A stretch of 64,000 nucleotides of DNA from Phycomyces blakesleeanus NRRL 1555(-) (Eukaryota; Mucoromycota; Mucoromycetes; Mucorales; Phycomycetaceae), in assembly GCF_001638985.1 (NCBI RefSeq), contig NW_017265154.1, positions 62,001 through 126,000 on the forward strand. The letters are read 5' to 3'. Positions 50,330 through 62,188 of the stretch are shown here, piece by piece. The notes beneath the pieces are model-generated. The model had not been told where the DNA came from. It was given only the letters and a program-made list of their open reading frames with translations, and searched no databases. Made by a program: the position numbers and the translations under genes. Position 1 is the stretch's first letter; the number at the start of each line of letters is the position of its first letter.

Positions 50330-53099
50330 CGTTTGGCCAAACCTGTGCTGCTATCGGAGATAGCTATCAATGATTTTGGGTATTCACAAAAGCCCAAAAG
50401 ACTTCTTCCTTCCTTTCTTTCTTTCTGTTGTTGTTGTTTTTGTTTTGATTTTTTTGTTTGTTTATGACAGCAAAAAAAAATAAAGTCAATGTATTAAAAG
50501 AAAGCAAAAAAAAAAAAACCAAAAATTGAAAAATAAATAAATAAATAAATAAATTATTAATTTTTATTAATTTTTTTTTTGTATTTCCTCTATAATTATT
50601 TTTTGTAGTAGTAAATGAGTAGTGTTTTTTTTGGGGGGTTGTATTGTATTTACTAGCATTTCCTCTTTTCCCTTTTATTTTATATATATATATATAATTT
50701 ATATAAAAGCAGTGCTTGATTTTGCTTTTTTTCTCTTTTAAAAATAGAATGTATTTACAGAGGAGATATGTATATGTATATATATATATATATATAGAAA
50801 TATAAATAAATTATTATCGAAAGGAAGATCCCTTTTTGTGCGCCTTTAGGGTGTACATATCTAAATACGCATTGTATGTTTCAATTGTTGTAAAGTATAA
50901 AAATACATGTATACAATCAAACAAGTAAGCAGTCAGCCAGTCAGCCAGACAGCTGCTGTAAAGTTGAACATTAATCACAAATACAAAAATACAAAGGGTT
51001 AACAATTACAATTAATGTATATTTAGATGCTGTATGATAAACAGACTACCTTTCTCTTGAAAGCAGCTGGTTAATATTGTTGCTCTTTTTCGAGTCACAA
51101 ACTACGCCGTATCATATCATACTGCCCTGCCCTGCACTGTACTGTACTGTACTGTACTGCACTACACTACACTACACAAGAAAACAGAGCAATATATATA
51201 TGTCTGTGTTGGTTGGTAAGTGTACACACATATTGATTACCTTAAACGGAAGTTCACATGAATGTGGCTGTTTATTAGAATGTGTTACCTTTATCCATTC
51301 ATGTATTAGCGAGTAAAAATAAATAAATAAATATCAAAATAAATAAGAAAGGGTTTTTTACATGAGCAGCTGGGTGTTCAGCTTCTGGGGTTAATATAAA
51401 TTTAAGGGGACAAATTTACTACCCAAGTGCGCGCCCACACACAAGCACACACAAGCACACCTTCATATCTAAAAGCAACTATAAGTGTAGAAACGAATAC
51501 AAGCTTTTAAATTTTTCTCATTTATTTTTTTGGGGGGAGATTTTGGCTTGTTCAAAACCTATTCTACCCAAGGACTCGAGACCATCCAAATAACCTTTAT
51601 CTTATCTTCATCCTATCATTTTTTGATTGGATCATGTAAGTTGTGTATTTTGGGTATAAGGCTTTAAATATATCAATAGTCAAATGGTAATCAGGAAGTA
51701 TAATGTCATTGATAAACAAGTAAATGAAGAGAGGAAGAAGTAGAGGTAAAGGATAGAAGAAACCATTATTCTTTTTAGAGATTTCACTTATCCCTTCTTA
51801 TTTATTCCATATTTAATCGGCGATTACATAAAATTACCCATTTTTATAAATACTGAAAAAAATCCAAATATTTTTTCTGAGATATTAAGCTTACACCATC
51901 CATTTACAGCAAGTATAATAGACAATCTCTTCTTTACAAATTGCCAACCGTATGTAATAGGAGGTTTTTATTATAGATATTCACTCTACTTAAGATCAGG
52001 CAAAGAGATTAAAGATGAACAAAATGTAATCCGAGAAATTACCTAAAACAAATTATAGCGGAGTTTTTGTCGGAATAAAATGACGGGAATAAATGACAAA
52101 AGAAAATAGCAAAATAAGAGTAGATCATTTCCTTTTGAATATACATTGTATATAAAGGACAATGAGATAAGAGATGAAGCGCATGAATACATTGAGAGGA
52201 AGAATTATGAAGTTCAAAACTTTAATACTTCTTTACAAGAGCTTTCTTTATTTGATATACAATATATTTTATTTTTCAAATCAAGTTTAAAGTAGAGAAT
52301 ACTTTTTATCTTCCGCAATAATTGCGATTTCATATTCTTCAATTTTTTTTTGTTTGTATGGAGCTGTGACAGGCTGAGATTTATTAAAGTTCTCTGAATG
52401 AGTAGGGCAAAAGATATTCTTCAGATATTGGTTTTGTCAACGGTTAAAGTCAATTTTGAACTCGAGCTAAAAGATTCTATACAGAGCACATTTTAATATC
52501 TTAAATGCCCAGCATTTGGGCATATAATTTCCCCAATAAGCAATACAAAGAAAGTCAATTTTGACAGTGTATTATCTATTGTGATATATATATATAATTA
52601 CAACTATCAACATTCTCAATACACGCACACACTTTTTATTTACTCCTTTACTTTTTCTTACAAATAATAAAAGGGGGATTTAATAGTCTTTGATTCTTGA
52701 TCTTTTAATATTGAGATTAATTAAATTAAATATAAAATAAAACGGTCATTTAAAAAAATAATAAGAAAGTCAAGCATTGAAAACTGATGAAACACCCTAT
52801 AATGAACGGCTAACAACAAGACCAAAGGTATAATACGTTCAAATATTATAATTGGCAAAAGAAGTAAATAAAGTCTTTAAACTATCTAATATTGAATTCT
52901 GGTTGATATACCGTTCAACTTGGATTATTCTTGTGGTATTCGGAATTGTTATTGGGTTAGTATCTCAAAAATGGGAACTTTGATCACCTTTTTGATTCTA
53001 TTATATATCCTTGCCACAAGAGCATATAGGACTTATGAACCGAGTTACTCCAGTTTCTGAATAATACATGGCTTGAAATGTTGGGCATTCTCTATAGTA
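50330..53099. other. AT-rich intergenic region
   Basis: Contains AATA repeats near 50530-50552, TA runs near 50678-50800, ACTGT/ACTAC units near 51135-51175 and no recognised gene. Nothing convincing is open for more than about 80 codons. Confidence 0.45.
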
Positions 53100-53260
53100 T
53101 CTATTTTATCTTGAAAGTATTCAAAGACATGCTCAATTGGGTTTATAGATTAGGACTTTGCGACTGCCATAATCTAACTGCTAGATTTCTCCAACTAATT
53201 TGACCACATCTTGTATCCCATAATATGACAGATTGCACTATATTTCTGGAATGTGAGGAT
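53100..53260 (-). pseudogene. Old, degraded Tc1/mariner transposase fragment
   Basis: Read on minus, the DNA still carries the C-terminal catalytic order of Tc1-type transposases. A FQK-x5-CH remnant of the FQQDNAPCH block comes first. About 30 codons later is KS-stop-SINPIEHVFEYF, corresponding to SPDLNPIEHLW. Three or more stop codons and a damaged second Asp region make it non-functional. No terminal repeats were found. Confidence 0.65.
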
Positions 53261-53710
53261 TGAAAGCATGCTCTTTATCTATTTATTTATTGTGCTCACA
53301 CGTCAAGTTTGGCTTTACAGTAAGATACAAGGTCTGAAGTTTTTCTTTTCTTTTTTTCTTTGCCATTTGGGTTTCTAACTCCGTAAACACCATATATAGA
53401 ATACCAGAAAGAAAAAGAAAAAAGGAATGATACTAAAAGTTCGGATCGGACAGGTGCGTATTCCGGTACAGTTGAAATTTGGGCTCATAAGAGAATGAGA
53501 GTGGCTTTTACTTATTTCTGTGACATCACCAAAATAAAAATTTTCGGACACACTGCCGGAGGCCGAAACGGCTATTGTTTGGCACCCCCTCTCTAGGCTT
53601 CGCCTCCCCCCAACCATTCCATTTCTCTCTCTCTTTCTTTCTTCGTTCGTCTCAAGACCAACCCCCTCTCTTCTTCCTTCTTTTTTTTGTTAAAAAAATC
53701 AACTTACAAG
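53261..53710. promoter_or_regulatory. RPS29 upstream region
   Basis: The proximal 100 bp before the ATG are pyrimidine-rich (near 53622-53695), as is common before fungal ribosomal-protein genes. A CRE-like TGACATCA lies near 53521. A GTTCGGATCGGACAG string near 53439 resembles GTTCGGCCCGGACAG on the minus strand near 59.83 kb. Confidence 0.4.
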
Positions 53711-54491
53711 ATGGCCCACGCTAACGTCTGGAACGCTCACCCCCGCTCGAACGGCAAGGGATCTCGTCAGTGGTACGTCTGCTTGTCTCTGTCTGTACCA
53801 TAAAATTTTGGAGTGGGTGGCTTGGTTTTTTTCGTTCTTTCTACAACCTTTCTTTTCTCGTTCTCGGTGGCTTATACTTGTGGATTTTAAAAAAATTAAG
53901 GGCATTTTTATAAAAGAATGAAAGAGTAAGAGAGAGACAGAGACTAAGAGAAAGACGTTGAAAAGAAAGAAAGAGAAAGAGCAAAATAAATCAAAGAGCT
54001 ACTCACAAGAAATTATATGTACCTTGAATTTTGCTTTATATAAAATATATGTGAAATGTACATAGACATATTTTATAGAATTGAATAGAATATGATTGAA
54101 TTGAATAGAATACATTGTGTATATATGAAATTGTTCAATAAAAAAAATTGTATATTAATAATATTCTGAATTTTCTTTATATATATTTTATATTTATATT
54201 TAAATTATAATATATGCGCTTCTTAGCCGTGTCTGCGCTCACCGTGCTGGTTTGATCCGCAAGTACAACATCAACATTTGCCGTCAGTGCTTCCGCGAGT
54301 ACGCCAGTGATATTGGCTTCAACAAGGTAAAAAAAAAGAACCGGGAAAGCGATGTTTCTATTGCTCAACAATAGAAATAATCTATAACACCAAACACCAA
54401 AGCCTTACTTGGCTTGTTTGTTCTTGTGTCTATCTATCTGTATTGGACTTGCAAACTTATTTTTATATTTCTGCTCTCTTAGTACCGTTAA
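53711..54491 (+). CDS. RPS29: Ribosomal protein uS14 (S29), small subunit
   Basis: A zinc-binding component of the 40S head. Exons 53711-53772, 54227-54326 and 54483-54491 give 56 residues, the exact family length. Four zinc cysteines are present as C21-x2-C24 and C39-x2-C42. The [19 protein letters not shown] block is diagnostic. The last exon encodes only Y-R-stop, so exon-finding programs may miss it. Intron 1 (454 bp) is among the longest in the window and intron 2 is 156 bp. I saw no obvious snoRNA boxes in either. Confidence 0.96.
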
Positions 54492-55437
54492 TCGGTTCAT
54501 GGTCTCTCGCTATTCTAGCCTGTTCCCACCTCTTCTATCTCTCCTCATCTCCTGCCCTTAGGTGTGGGTTAAGAAAAGCATGGGTTTAATTCTTCTTCTT
54601 TTTTTTTAACTTTTTTTTTCTTTCTCTATTAAAAAAAAAAGGGTTGTGGGTTTACTATCTTACAAGCCAATTTTTTCTTCTAGATTTTTTTAAAAAAAAT
54701 CAAAAATATTAAAATATATAAAAACCAAAATCGAAATTATTTTGTACATAACGAAGAGGGGGAAATCCTTGTTTGCTTTTTCCTTGGTTTGACTCGAGTC
54801 TGCTTATCATAATATTCGCTTTATACTATAAATTAATTTAAACCAAATGAGGACAAGTAATACCATTGCCATGACAATCCCAATAATAATATTATTATAC
54901 AAAATTAAAATAAAATTTATATATAAAAATTAAAAATAAAAGAGGTTTCATTTTGTACAGCCTTTTTTTTTGGTGATCATTACTACAATTACTATTGAGT
55001 TTAATTGAGTTGAGTTAAATTGAGCTGAATTGAATTGAACTGTGTGTATTTTCTTCTTCTGCACTTTGTGTTTGTTTGTGAAGCTGTAGTGAAGTCATCT
55101 TACGACTAAGCAAAAAAAAAAATTCTTCTTCAGACAAAATTCGCATGAATTTGTTTGCTTGTCTTTTAATGTGAAATTGATCAATCAAATTAAAGGCTTT
55201 TGCAGATTCACCTCAAACCCCCGTCATCCAAAAAAAAGGTGAATCTAAACTCGTTCTCTCCCTCTCTTTTTCTTGGCTTTGTATATAAAAGACATTCGAT
55301 TTTGCATCTTGCTTCTCTTTCCATCTTGTCAATTTTGCCTTTCTATTCTTTATCTACAGCTTTATATATATATATATTATATATTTAAATAACCTCTTTA
55401 TATTATATTCACACTTACTCACATACACACACCAAAG
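54492..55437. other. Intergenic region between RPS29 and SHO1
   Basis: Contains A- and T-homopolymers, GAGTTGAGTT-like units near 55000-55035, a pyrimidine-rich leader near 55255-55320 before SHO1, and no recognised gene. Confidence 0.45.
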
Positions 55438-56656
55438 ATGAGCAGCAATTACGGTGATTCGTTTGCTATAACAAACCCAATGTTCTTGGTAACAGGTATC
55501 ATGGTTATTGTAAGTATATTGTCATCAGTATTAGCACCAGATTGCTACAAGTAAAATATATAACTAACTGACCAACTTAATCATCTAGATTGGATGGCTG
55601 ATTACCTTTGTCGGTGCTTGTGCTGCTGGATTTGTCGGTGTCGGTTGGTGGATGATCATCTACAACCTATTCTTTATCATCGGTGTCTGGACTGCAGTGG
55701 GAATGAAGCGCTTTATTAACAATCGCCACATGGTATGTCATTCAATTAAAGAAGCATAAATAAGAAATATTTGTTAAAATATATATAAATAAAGTATTAA
55801 CCTTTATACGATCAATTGCTTATCTATGCTGTCCTTTTCTAGATCCTTGTCTTCTTGACTATCAGTATTGTCTACATGACCAGTCTCATCCAAATCTTTT
55901 TGGACAGTGACTGGAATAGAGGCAACAGAGCTGGTGCTGGTGGTGCTGTCATTATGATTATCATGGAAGTAAGTAAACAATCTCAGAATTTTGTAGTTGT
56001 CTATAGTAGATATACATATCACCTAAACTTACATCAAATCTCCTCATAGTTCCTCTGGATCTTCTTGTTGGCCTCAAACGAAGACTCTTGGATCGTCAAC
56101 AAGACTAGCCACATGAACAACACTGGAATCGGTGGAAAGCCTATGATCCAGAACCGCTTTGGAAACGGTGGAAACAACTCCAATGTCCACCCCCATGAAT
56201 ATAAGGAATCTGCTCTGCCAAACCATCCTTCCGGTGGCCATGACTCTTACAACCATCGCAATGTCACAAGCAACATCTCTTCCGGAAATGCTCCCCCTAC
56301 CCCCAGCCGCGAAGGAATTAGCCAAGCAAAGGCACTCCATGGATGTAAGTCTGTTAGCCTTTTCTTTTAGAAGGAAAGTCTTTGTTTAAATCTGACAAAT
56401 TATTATTGCTCAATAGATACTGGCAGCCCAGAAGACCCTAATGAATTGTCCTTTGAGAAGGGTGAATCACTTGAAATCATCGATCGCTCTGGCAATTGGT
56501 GGCGGGCCAAGAAACATGATGGATCTGAAGGCATTGTTCCCAGTAACTACGTAAGATTTTCATCAAAGAAGAATATTTTATAAAATGAAACCCTTGTACA
56601 TTGAAGAAAATGACTGATTCTAATTTATTTATGTATATATGAAACAGTTTATTTAA
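55438..56656 (+). CDS. SHO1: Sho1-type four-TM SH3 osmosensor
   Basis: A plasma-membrane adaptor that feeds the HOG/filamentous-growth MAPK pathways. Exons 55438-55509, 55589-55732, 55843-55968, 56050-56344, 56417-56550 and 56648-56656 give 259 residues. Four hydrophobic helices lie within residues 12-140. A Gly/Asn/His/Ser-rich linker follows, then a C-terminal SH3 (about 208-257) with [25 protein letters not shown] and GIVPSNYF. The order TM4-linker-SH3 and the [10 protein letters not shown] motif are diagnostic for Sho1. It is shorter than budding-yeast Sho1 because the linker is compact. The last exon encodes only F-I-stop. It is convergent with the MFS transporter. Confidence 0.93.
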
Positions 56657-57196
56657 GTATCTGTAGTTTGAATTGGATCCAACCCAAGCCATCCAAAGAG
56701 ACGATCTCTTCTTATAATTATGCTGATAATAATATAACTTCCTTTCATTTTATTTGATATTATTATTATTATATATATATATATATTATTCTTTCCTTTT
56801 CTTGTTACTATTACTACTATTACTACTATTACTCTTATAATTATTATCATTATTATCATTATTGTCCACATTAAATAAAATCCAAATATATATATATATA
56901 ACAATGAGTGCTTATATTATTTTTTGATTATTATTATTATTTTAAAAGATATTACATTGGCCAATACATGTATAAATCAAAAGGTGGTTTTAATTATTAC
57001 TATTGGTTTGCAAGGGATATAATAGCTAATTTCAAATTTATTAATTTATTAATTTATTTACATACAAATGTCAATACAGAATGGCTCTAGTAATAGTAAT
57101 AGTAAACATATATCATGTAAACTGAACTTTCTTTTGATTCTTTGTTACTACCAGTATATCATTACAAGAAATCCATCATCATCACAATCATTTTTT
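56657..57196. other. Convergent region with ATT/ACT repeats
   Basis: Contains ATTATT/TA units near 56758-56790, ACTATT units near 56808-56835 and ATTATC units near 56838-56865. These are presumably the 3' untranslated regions of SHO1 and the transporter. No gene. Confidence 0.5.
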
Positions 57197-59238
57197 TTAA
57201 TCAGATTTAATTCGGCGCATGGGTGCCCATAATGCAGTCATGGCACCAATGATAGACATGACGACAGCACCAACAGTGTAGCAGGACACTGGGCCGGTCA
57301 TCCAGTAAAGTCCACAGGCAGAGACTGGTCCAAGTGCACGTCCCAGTTGGCCAAAGCTACGGAACTCACCCAATGCACGGCCTTTGGTCAGCCGATCGTT
57401 CTCTGCATGATCGTCATCGCATTGTAAACTAGCCAAGCTGGTCAGACAGTTCACCACCGTGCCACTCGTAAACGCAAGGAAACACACTCCGCCGTAAAGC
57501 CATGCTTGATGGACGCGAAGAGCAGTGATCGCCAGGCATACAAGTCCAGCCACGCAAGCCACCATGCCTTGGATCACCAATGCCTTTTCTCCAATAACCT
57601 GCACCTTGCGTCGGACATAGCCACCTTGGATCAGCGAAGACAGAATTCCCATTGTACCCAACAGCTTGCCTTGCTGCATGTGACTGTAGTCTAGGACATC
57701 AAAGGTCAGAAACACCAGGGTAAATTCCATGCCTGAGAACAAGAGACTAAACAAGCACTGGAGTGTATTGAGTCGTCGGAGATTGGCCAATCGGGTTTCT
57801 ACTGAACCCTGAGAGTTTAAAGAAGTAGTAGTAGTAGTGTTATCTTTGGTTTCAGAAGATTCTGTGGATTTCTGCTGCTGCTGCTGCTGTTGTTGTTGTT
57901 GTTGCTGTTGCTGTTGTTGATTGCGAGTTTCAGGTAAATATTTGGCCAGATATAAAGTTTCGATGACCAGCAGAACCATGGCCACCAGGGCTGGCATAGA
58001 GTAAGGGTAGATTCCCCACTCTACAGCGTGTGGATAAACCTGGGCGAGATCAATTGAAGCAAACCAGGCTCCAAGAGGAGGGCCAAAAGTAAAGGCAACT
58101 GCAAATGCAATTCCAACCAATGCCTATCATTTTGAAATCGATACATATAAGTTGCTTATTTTTTTTTCTTTTAAATACATATAAAAAGAATCCCAAAGAA
58201 GTGTACATATATATATGTGTACATGTTATTTTCATCTTACATACCAAGTTACGGGATCTTCTTTCTGGAAGAGTGATGTCCGAGATAATTGCAATGCTCA
58301 ATTGGACATTTCCTTCGCTTAAACCACCAATTAAGCGAGCCAACAAAAAGGTTGAAAATGAACGAGAAAATAACCAGACGAGTGTTGATGCAATATTACC
58401 GACCTATTATTTATTTATTTATTTATTTATTTGATTCGATAATTATAATTATAATTATTATTTTGTAGAAAGTTAGTGAGTGAGTGAGTGAAATGGCCTG
58501 ATTGTTTATTTTCTTTTAAATACCTAAATCTATACCTACCATAGTCCATAAGAGTACTTTACGGCGTCCCAGCTTATCACTCGCTCTTCCGATCCAAGGA
58601 GATACAATAAACTGCAAAAACGAGAAAAAAGATCCCACCAGTCCACCCAGCAGAACCGTGTCCCATTTGTCTCCACGTTGACCAGATACAGATTCTACTG
58701 TCACCAAACCTTTGTATTGTTCCAACAGTTGAAGTGCCCAACCCAACAGAGTACCCTTTTATACACAATATATATATATATTTTGATATTTTTATTTTTT
58801 GTATTCAGAAAAATAAAAATAATAACAATCATAATGATAATGATAATGATAATAGGTATAATCGAAATCATAGTATCAAAATGAATTCAAAGGACATAAT
58901 TATTAGAAATCAACATGTTTCCTTCTTGCGCAGTTATGACCATGTAATTAAAGAGCTCATACGAAACATATAGTCTCTCTCTCCTCTTTTCATATATTGC
59001 TCCCATATACAATAGAGAAACAAAAGGAAATAATGGTATTCCCCTCTTCTTTTACTCTACATATCTATTTCTATTAATTTAGGCTTACCTGACGAGCGAG
59101 ATCTTCTTGCTGGTAGTAGTTCAATAGTCGTGGAAAGAGCGGAAGAATAATGGTGAATGCGAGCAAGTCGATCAAGAGTGCTTTGAACACGATTCCAACA
59201 ATCCGTTTTTCATTCTTGATTGAATTAGATTGTACCAT
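57197..59238 (-). CDS. MFS transporter, MFSD10/TETRAN-like, with polyQ loop
   Basis: A 12-TM major-facilitator protein, probably an exporter of small organic compounds. Exons 59238-59089, 58755-58540, 58403-58245 and 58123-57197 give 483 residues. MFSD10-like blocks are [52 protein letters not shown] (motif A) and [20 protein letters not shown]. Next is [16 protein letters not shown], and in the C-half [26 protein letters not shown]. The loop between TM6 and TM7 contains a run of about 17 Gln followed by Ser/Thr-rich sequence. An alternative start is possible: an exon at 59602-59558 (MKEVEDLAFDSSQQK, donor GTATAT) spliced to NEKRIVGI at about 59214 also keeps frame. Confidence 0.9.
57870..57920 (-). 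repeat. CAG/CAA repeat encoding polyglutamine
   Basis: A mixed CAA/CAG tract inside the transporter coding region that encodes about 17 consecutive Gln in the central cytosolic loop. Confidence 0.9.
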
Positions 59239-60590
59239 TATGAATGAACAAATTATGTTTCTTTATAAAGGTATATATATATATATACACTAATAGTAGT
59301 AATAAAGTAGAAATAAAATAACAGAACACAAGAAAAAGGGTCGCTTTTATATATATATATTTATCTGTAGAATAGATATATTTCCTTTTTTTCCCCCTTT
59401 CTTTTTTTTCCCTGTCCTTCATTTATAAAATTTATCATTATGAGATTTTATATAGATAACTTTGTCTTGTATTCAGTCACCGCTTTTTTCTTTAGTCTTC
59501 TTTTCTTTGTCACAAAAAATGAACAGACAGGCAGACATCTTTAGTTTTCAAATATACCTTTTGTTGGGAAGAATCAAAGGCTAAATCTTCTACTTCTTTC
59601 ATTATCGAGCTTTATTACACATCATACACAAGTTTGATCATTTGGTCTAAACTGATAGATTATTCTCATTGTAATTTCTTAATAGGTAGTGGACAAACCA
59701 AAAGAAAAAGAAAAATTATAAAATAAAGCCCGTTTTTAGTAGATCTGATAAAGAAATAACCGTATCTTTTTTTTTCGTATTTCCGATTGCAAGACAGTTA
59801 AGCCAATAAATTATGCTGTCCGGGCCGAACAAAACGTCGTCCAATCATAAATAAGTCTTCGCTGCCAAAAAAACCTAAAAATGTCCCCTCTTGAGGGGGT
59901 TTTTTTTTTAGGAAGCTTTTGATTAGAGTGGATGTTGTGCTGTGGCAAATTCAACTCAAATTTCCATAGATTTTGTAGCAGTTCAATAGAATTCTGTGGC
60001 AATTTCAAAATAGAAAGCAAATCTGCTGAAATACAAAACTCTGAATTGAGCGACACGAATTCGACAAATATAGAAGTGAGTATTTTGCCATACGACACCT
60101 ACTCTATTATCATCAGCATTGTTCACATTGATCAATCTTTGTGGGATCATATTTTATTTTAATAGTGAACAATGCGTGTGTTCATTTCTCTTTATATATT
60201 TACGGTAGAACATACATGCACATATGCGCACACAACGAAAAGAAAAGAGTTTAATTAATTGATTATTTTTTTAAAGACGTTTGTTATCAGATCATCATGT
60301 AAAATCATATCATATCATATATATGGTTGTGACCTGTTGCTGTTACTAAAACCAAAAAGCGGTTAAATACTGTAGTAAGACAATAATATGTATTGCTTAT
60401 CGAGTTCTTGTACTAATACATTATACTTTCCTATTGCACTGCTGCACTACCTAAAAGCATGAATGCTCCTTTTCTTTTTCTGTTTTATCTTACATATGTA
60501 CTGTATTCAATATCTCTCTTTTTAAAACTAAACCTTGTAATTCATTTAACACAACACTTGGTGTCCAGTATATTTTGTAAACCCTGGTAC
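59239..60590. other. Transporter promoter and repeat-like segment
   Basis: The first 400 bp are promoter or leader, including a possible upstream coding exon. The segment at about 59760-60100 looks like a dispersed repeat. Minus-strand GGACGACGTTTTG matches the MITE end core. A CCCCTC-TT-GAGGGG hairpin flanked by A and T runs lies near 59880-59910. A weak 54-bp direct repeat starts at CTGTGGCAA at about 59940 and again at about 59994. Confidence 0.4.
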
Positions 60591-61586
60591 AGTCATAGGC
60601 AAAACCATTTGTACCTCTGACCCCAAAAGATTTATGGGAGATATCATGGCATATATTCAACATCCAACTGCTCATCACGAATAATAGTTAATATTTGATA
60701 TGTCCTCCTTTAACCTCAATTAGAACCCTTCAAATCATTAACGGTATTTATACTGTCCCTCTTGTCACTCATGCGTCTCTCGAGAGCCCACCAGAGATAC
60801 TCTATGGAGTTGAGATCCGGGCTTTGAACTCGCCAGTAGTCAAATCCTCGGACCTCATGGCAATCTTTCCCACCACCTCGAATACGACCCAGTATGACAG
60901 CTGGGGTTGTCTTCTTGGAACACAAAATGCCTATTCTGTTCCCGTAAAAGATTTTGATACCAAGGGGAAAAGTTCTGAACCAAAGTGTTCATGTATTGGT
61001 CTTGGTTTACGCTACCATCTAGGAACACCAAAGCCCCGAAAACCACCGGCCCAGAAACAACTCCAGATCATCACGCTACCCTTTCACTTGGTTCCTTCAA
61101 TAATATTTTCTTCCTAAAACCTTTTGCCAACGTTCCTAATCGTCCAAGCTCCTCGATCGTTACCCTCCACTGCGAATCGTGATTCATTTGACCATACTAC
61201 ACCTTTCCATTGGTCATCAGTGCAATTGACACGCTCAAAAGTCTATACCAGCCGTCTTTTCTTGGCTCTGGCGATCCTGTCTCATCCATTCTTAATGATG
61301 TACTTGAAGGTTGACAGACTCATGCCAACTACCAATGAAAACTGGATTTCTCCATAATTTGCTAATTGCATGTACATGATGCATCCGTATTTGTAGGGAT
61401 CGCTTTCTTTAATGTGAACCAAAAGTGTTTTCTGATGAATTTGTGTTTTGAATGTTGGATTCGATTTAATAATATTAGGAGAGAACAATGTCTTTCTTTG
61501 GATTTTTTTTCTTCATTTTTCGCGGGGTCAAAAACGTTTTTTGAGCGTGAGTGTGTACTCTCTTCACAAACTGTTCGCCTTTGACC
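60591..61586 (-). mobile_element. Broken Tc1/mariner element with transposase remnants
   Basis: Minus-strand frames carry transposase blocks in order: WSNESRF near 61171-61196, IWSCFWAGG and GSVNQDQYMNTL, then FQEDNPSCHTG near 60905-60930, then QSPDLNSIEYLWWALERRM near 60780-60830. The second Asp (60909-60911) and the Glu (60800-60802) are about 35 codons apart but in different frames, so a frameshift lies between. The first catalytic Asp (WSDE in the family) is Asn. Stops interrupt the N-terminal half. Candidate terminal repeats are GTCATAGGCAAAACCATTTG (left) and, reversed, GTCAAAGGCGAACAGTTTG (right); these are imperfect and the exact ends are uncertain. Confidence 0.78.
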
Positions 61587-62188
61587 AACACAAATGTGTA
61601 TATGCTTTATTATAAACAAAGCAAAATATGTGTAAACTATTTTGTATTTTATAAATAAAAAAGAAAAGAAAAGGTTTTAACTCTTCATGTGCAAGGTTGT
61701 AAAGTTATAAACATCTAAATAATTACAGGAAAAGGAATGAAATTTATAGCTTTTATAGCTTAAATTGTTTTTTAAGAAAAATAAAAGTAAACTATCACCA
61801 TGACAACTCAGGATTCTTTTTTTCTTGTTTTATATATTTATATATATAAATCTAATAAGATTCTATAAAATCAACGCCTATAGCATTCAAGACATTCACA
61901 TCAAAAAGTATTTAAGACTTTCTTTTGGTTTGATTGTAACAAAAATGAGAACTGTCGCGGACAGTCTCGATTTTTTAAAATTTATTCATTATTATTATCA
62001 TTTAAATATGCTTCATAAAAAAAATAATGCATAATAAACAAATAATAAGTTTGTGGTAATAAGGTAAAAAGAACCGCATTATTTAATTTTGTTGTTGTTG
62101 TTGCTGCTGTTGTTGTTGCTGTTGTTGTTGTTGCTGATACTGTTGTTACACAGTTACAGTTGCTATTGCTCTGGTTGGTTCAAGAGAT
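61587..62188. other. EF-1alpha 3' flank
   Basis: AT-rich DNA ending in a (GTT/GCT)n tract at about 62090-62145, which on the minus strand is a CAA/CAG repeat in the probable 3' untranslated region of EF-1alpha. No gene. Confidence 0.5.

Noticed and set aside
55200..55388. 62-codon plus ORF before SHO1
   Set aside because: It is CT-rich leader DNA translated into Ser/Leu/Phe. SHO1 is complete without it.
59558..59602. Upstream exon MKEVEDLAFDSSQQK as the definite start of the transporter
   Set aside because: The splice to about 59214 is in frame and plausible, but the ATG at 59236-59238 gives a complete family-length protein. Kept only as an alternative.
59880..59910. CCCCTC-TT-GAGGGG hairpin as a rho-independent-type terminator
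   Set aside because: Such terminators do not apply in fungal nuclei, and the hairpin lies within repeat-like DNA.
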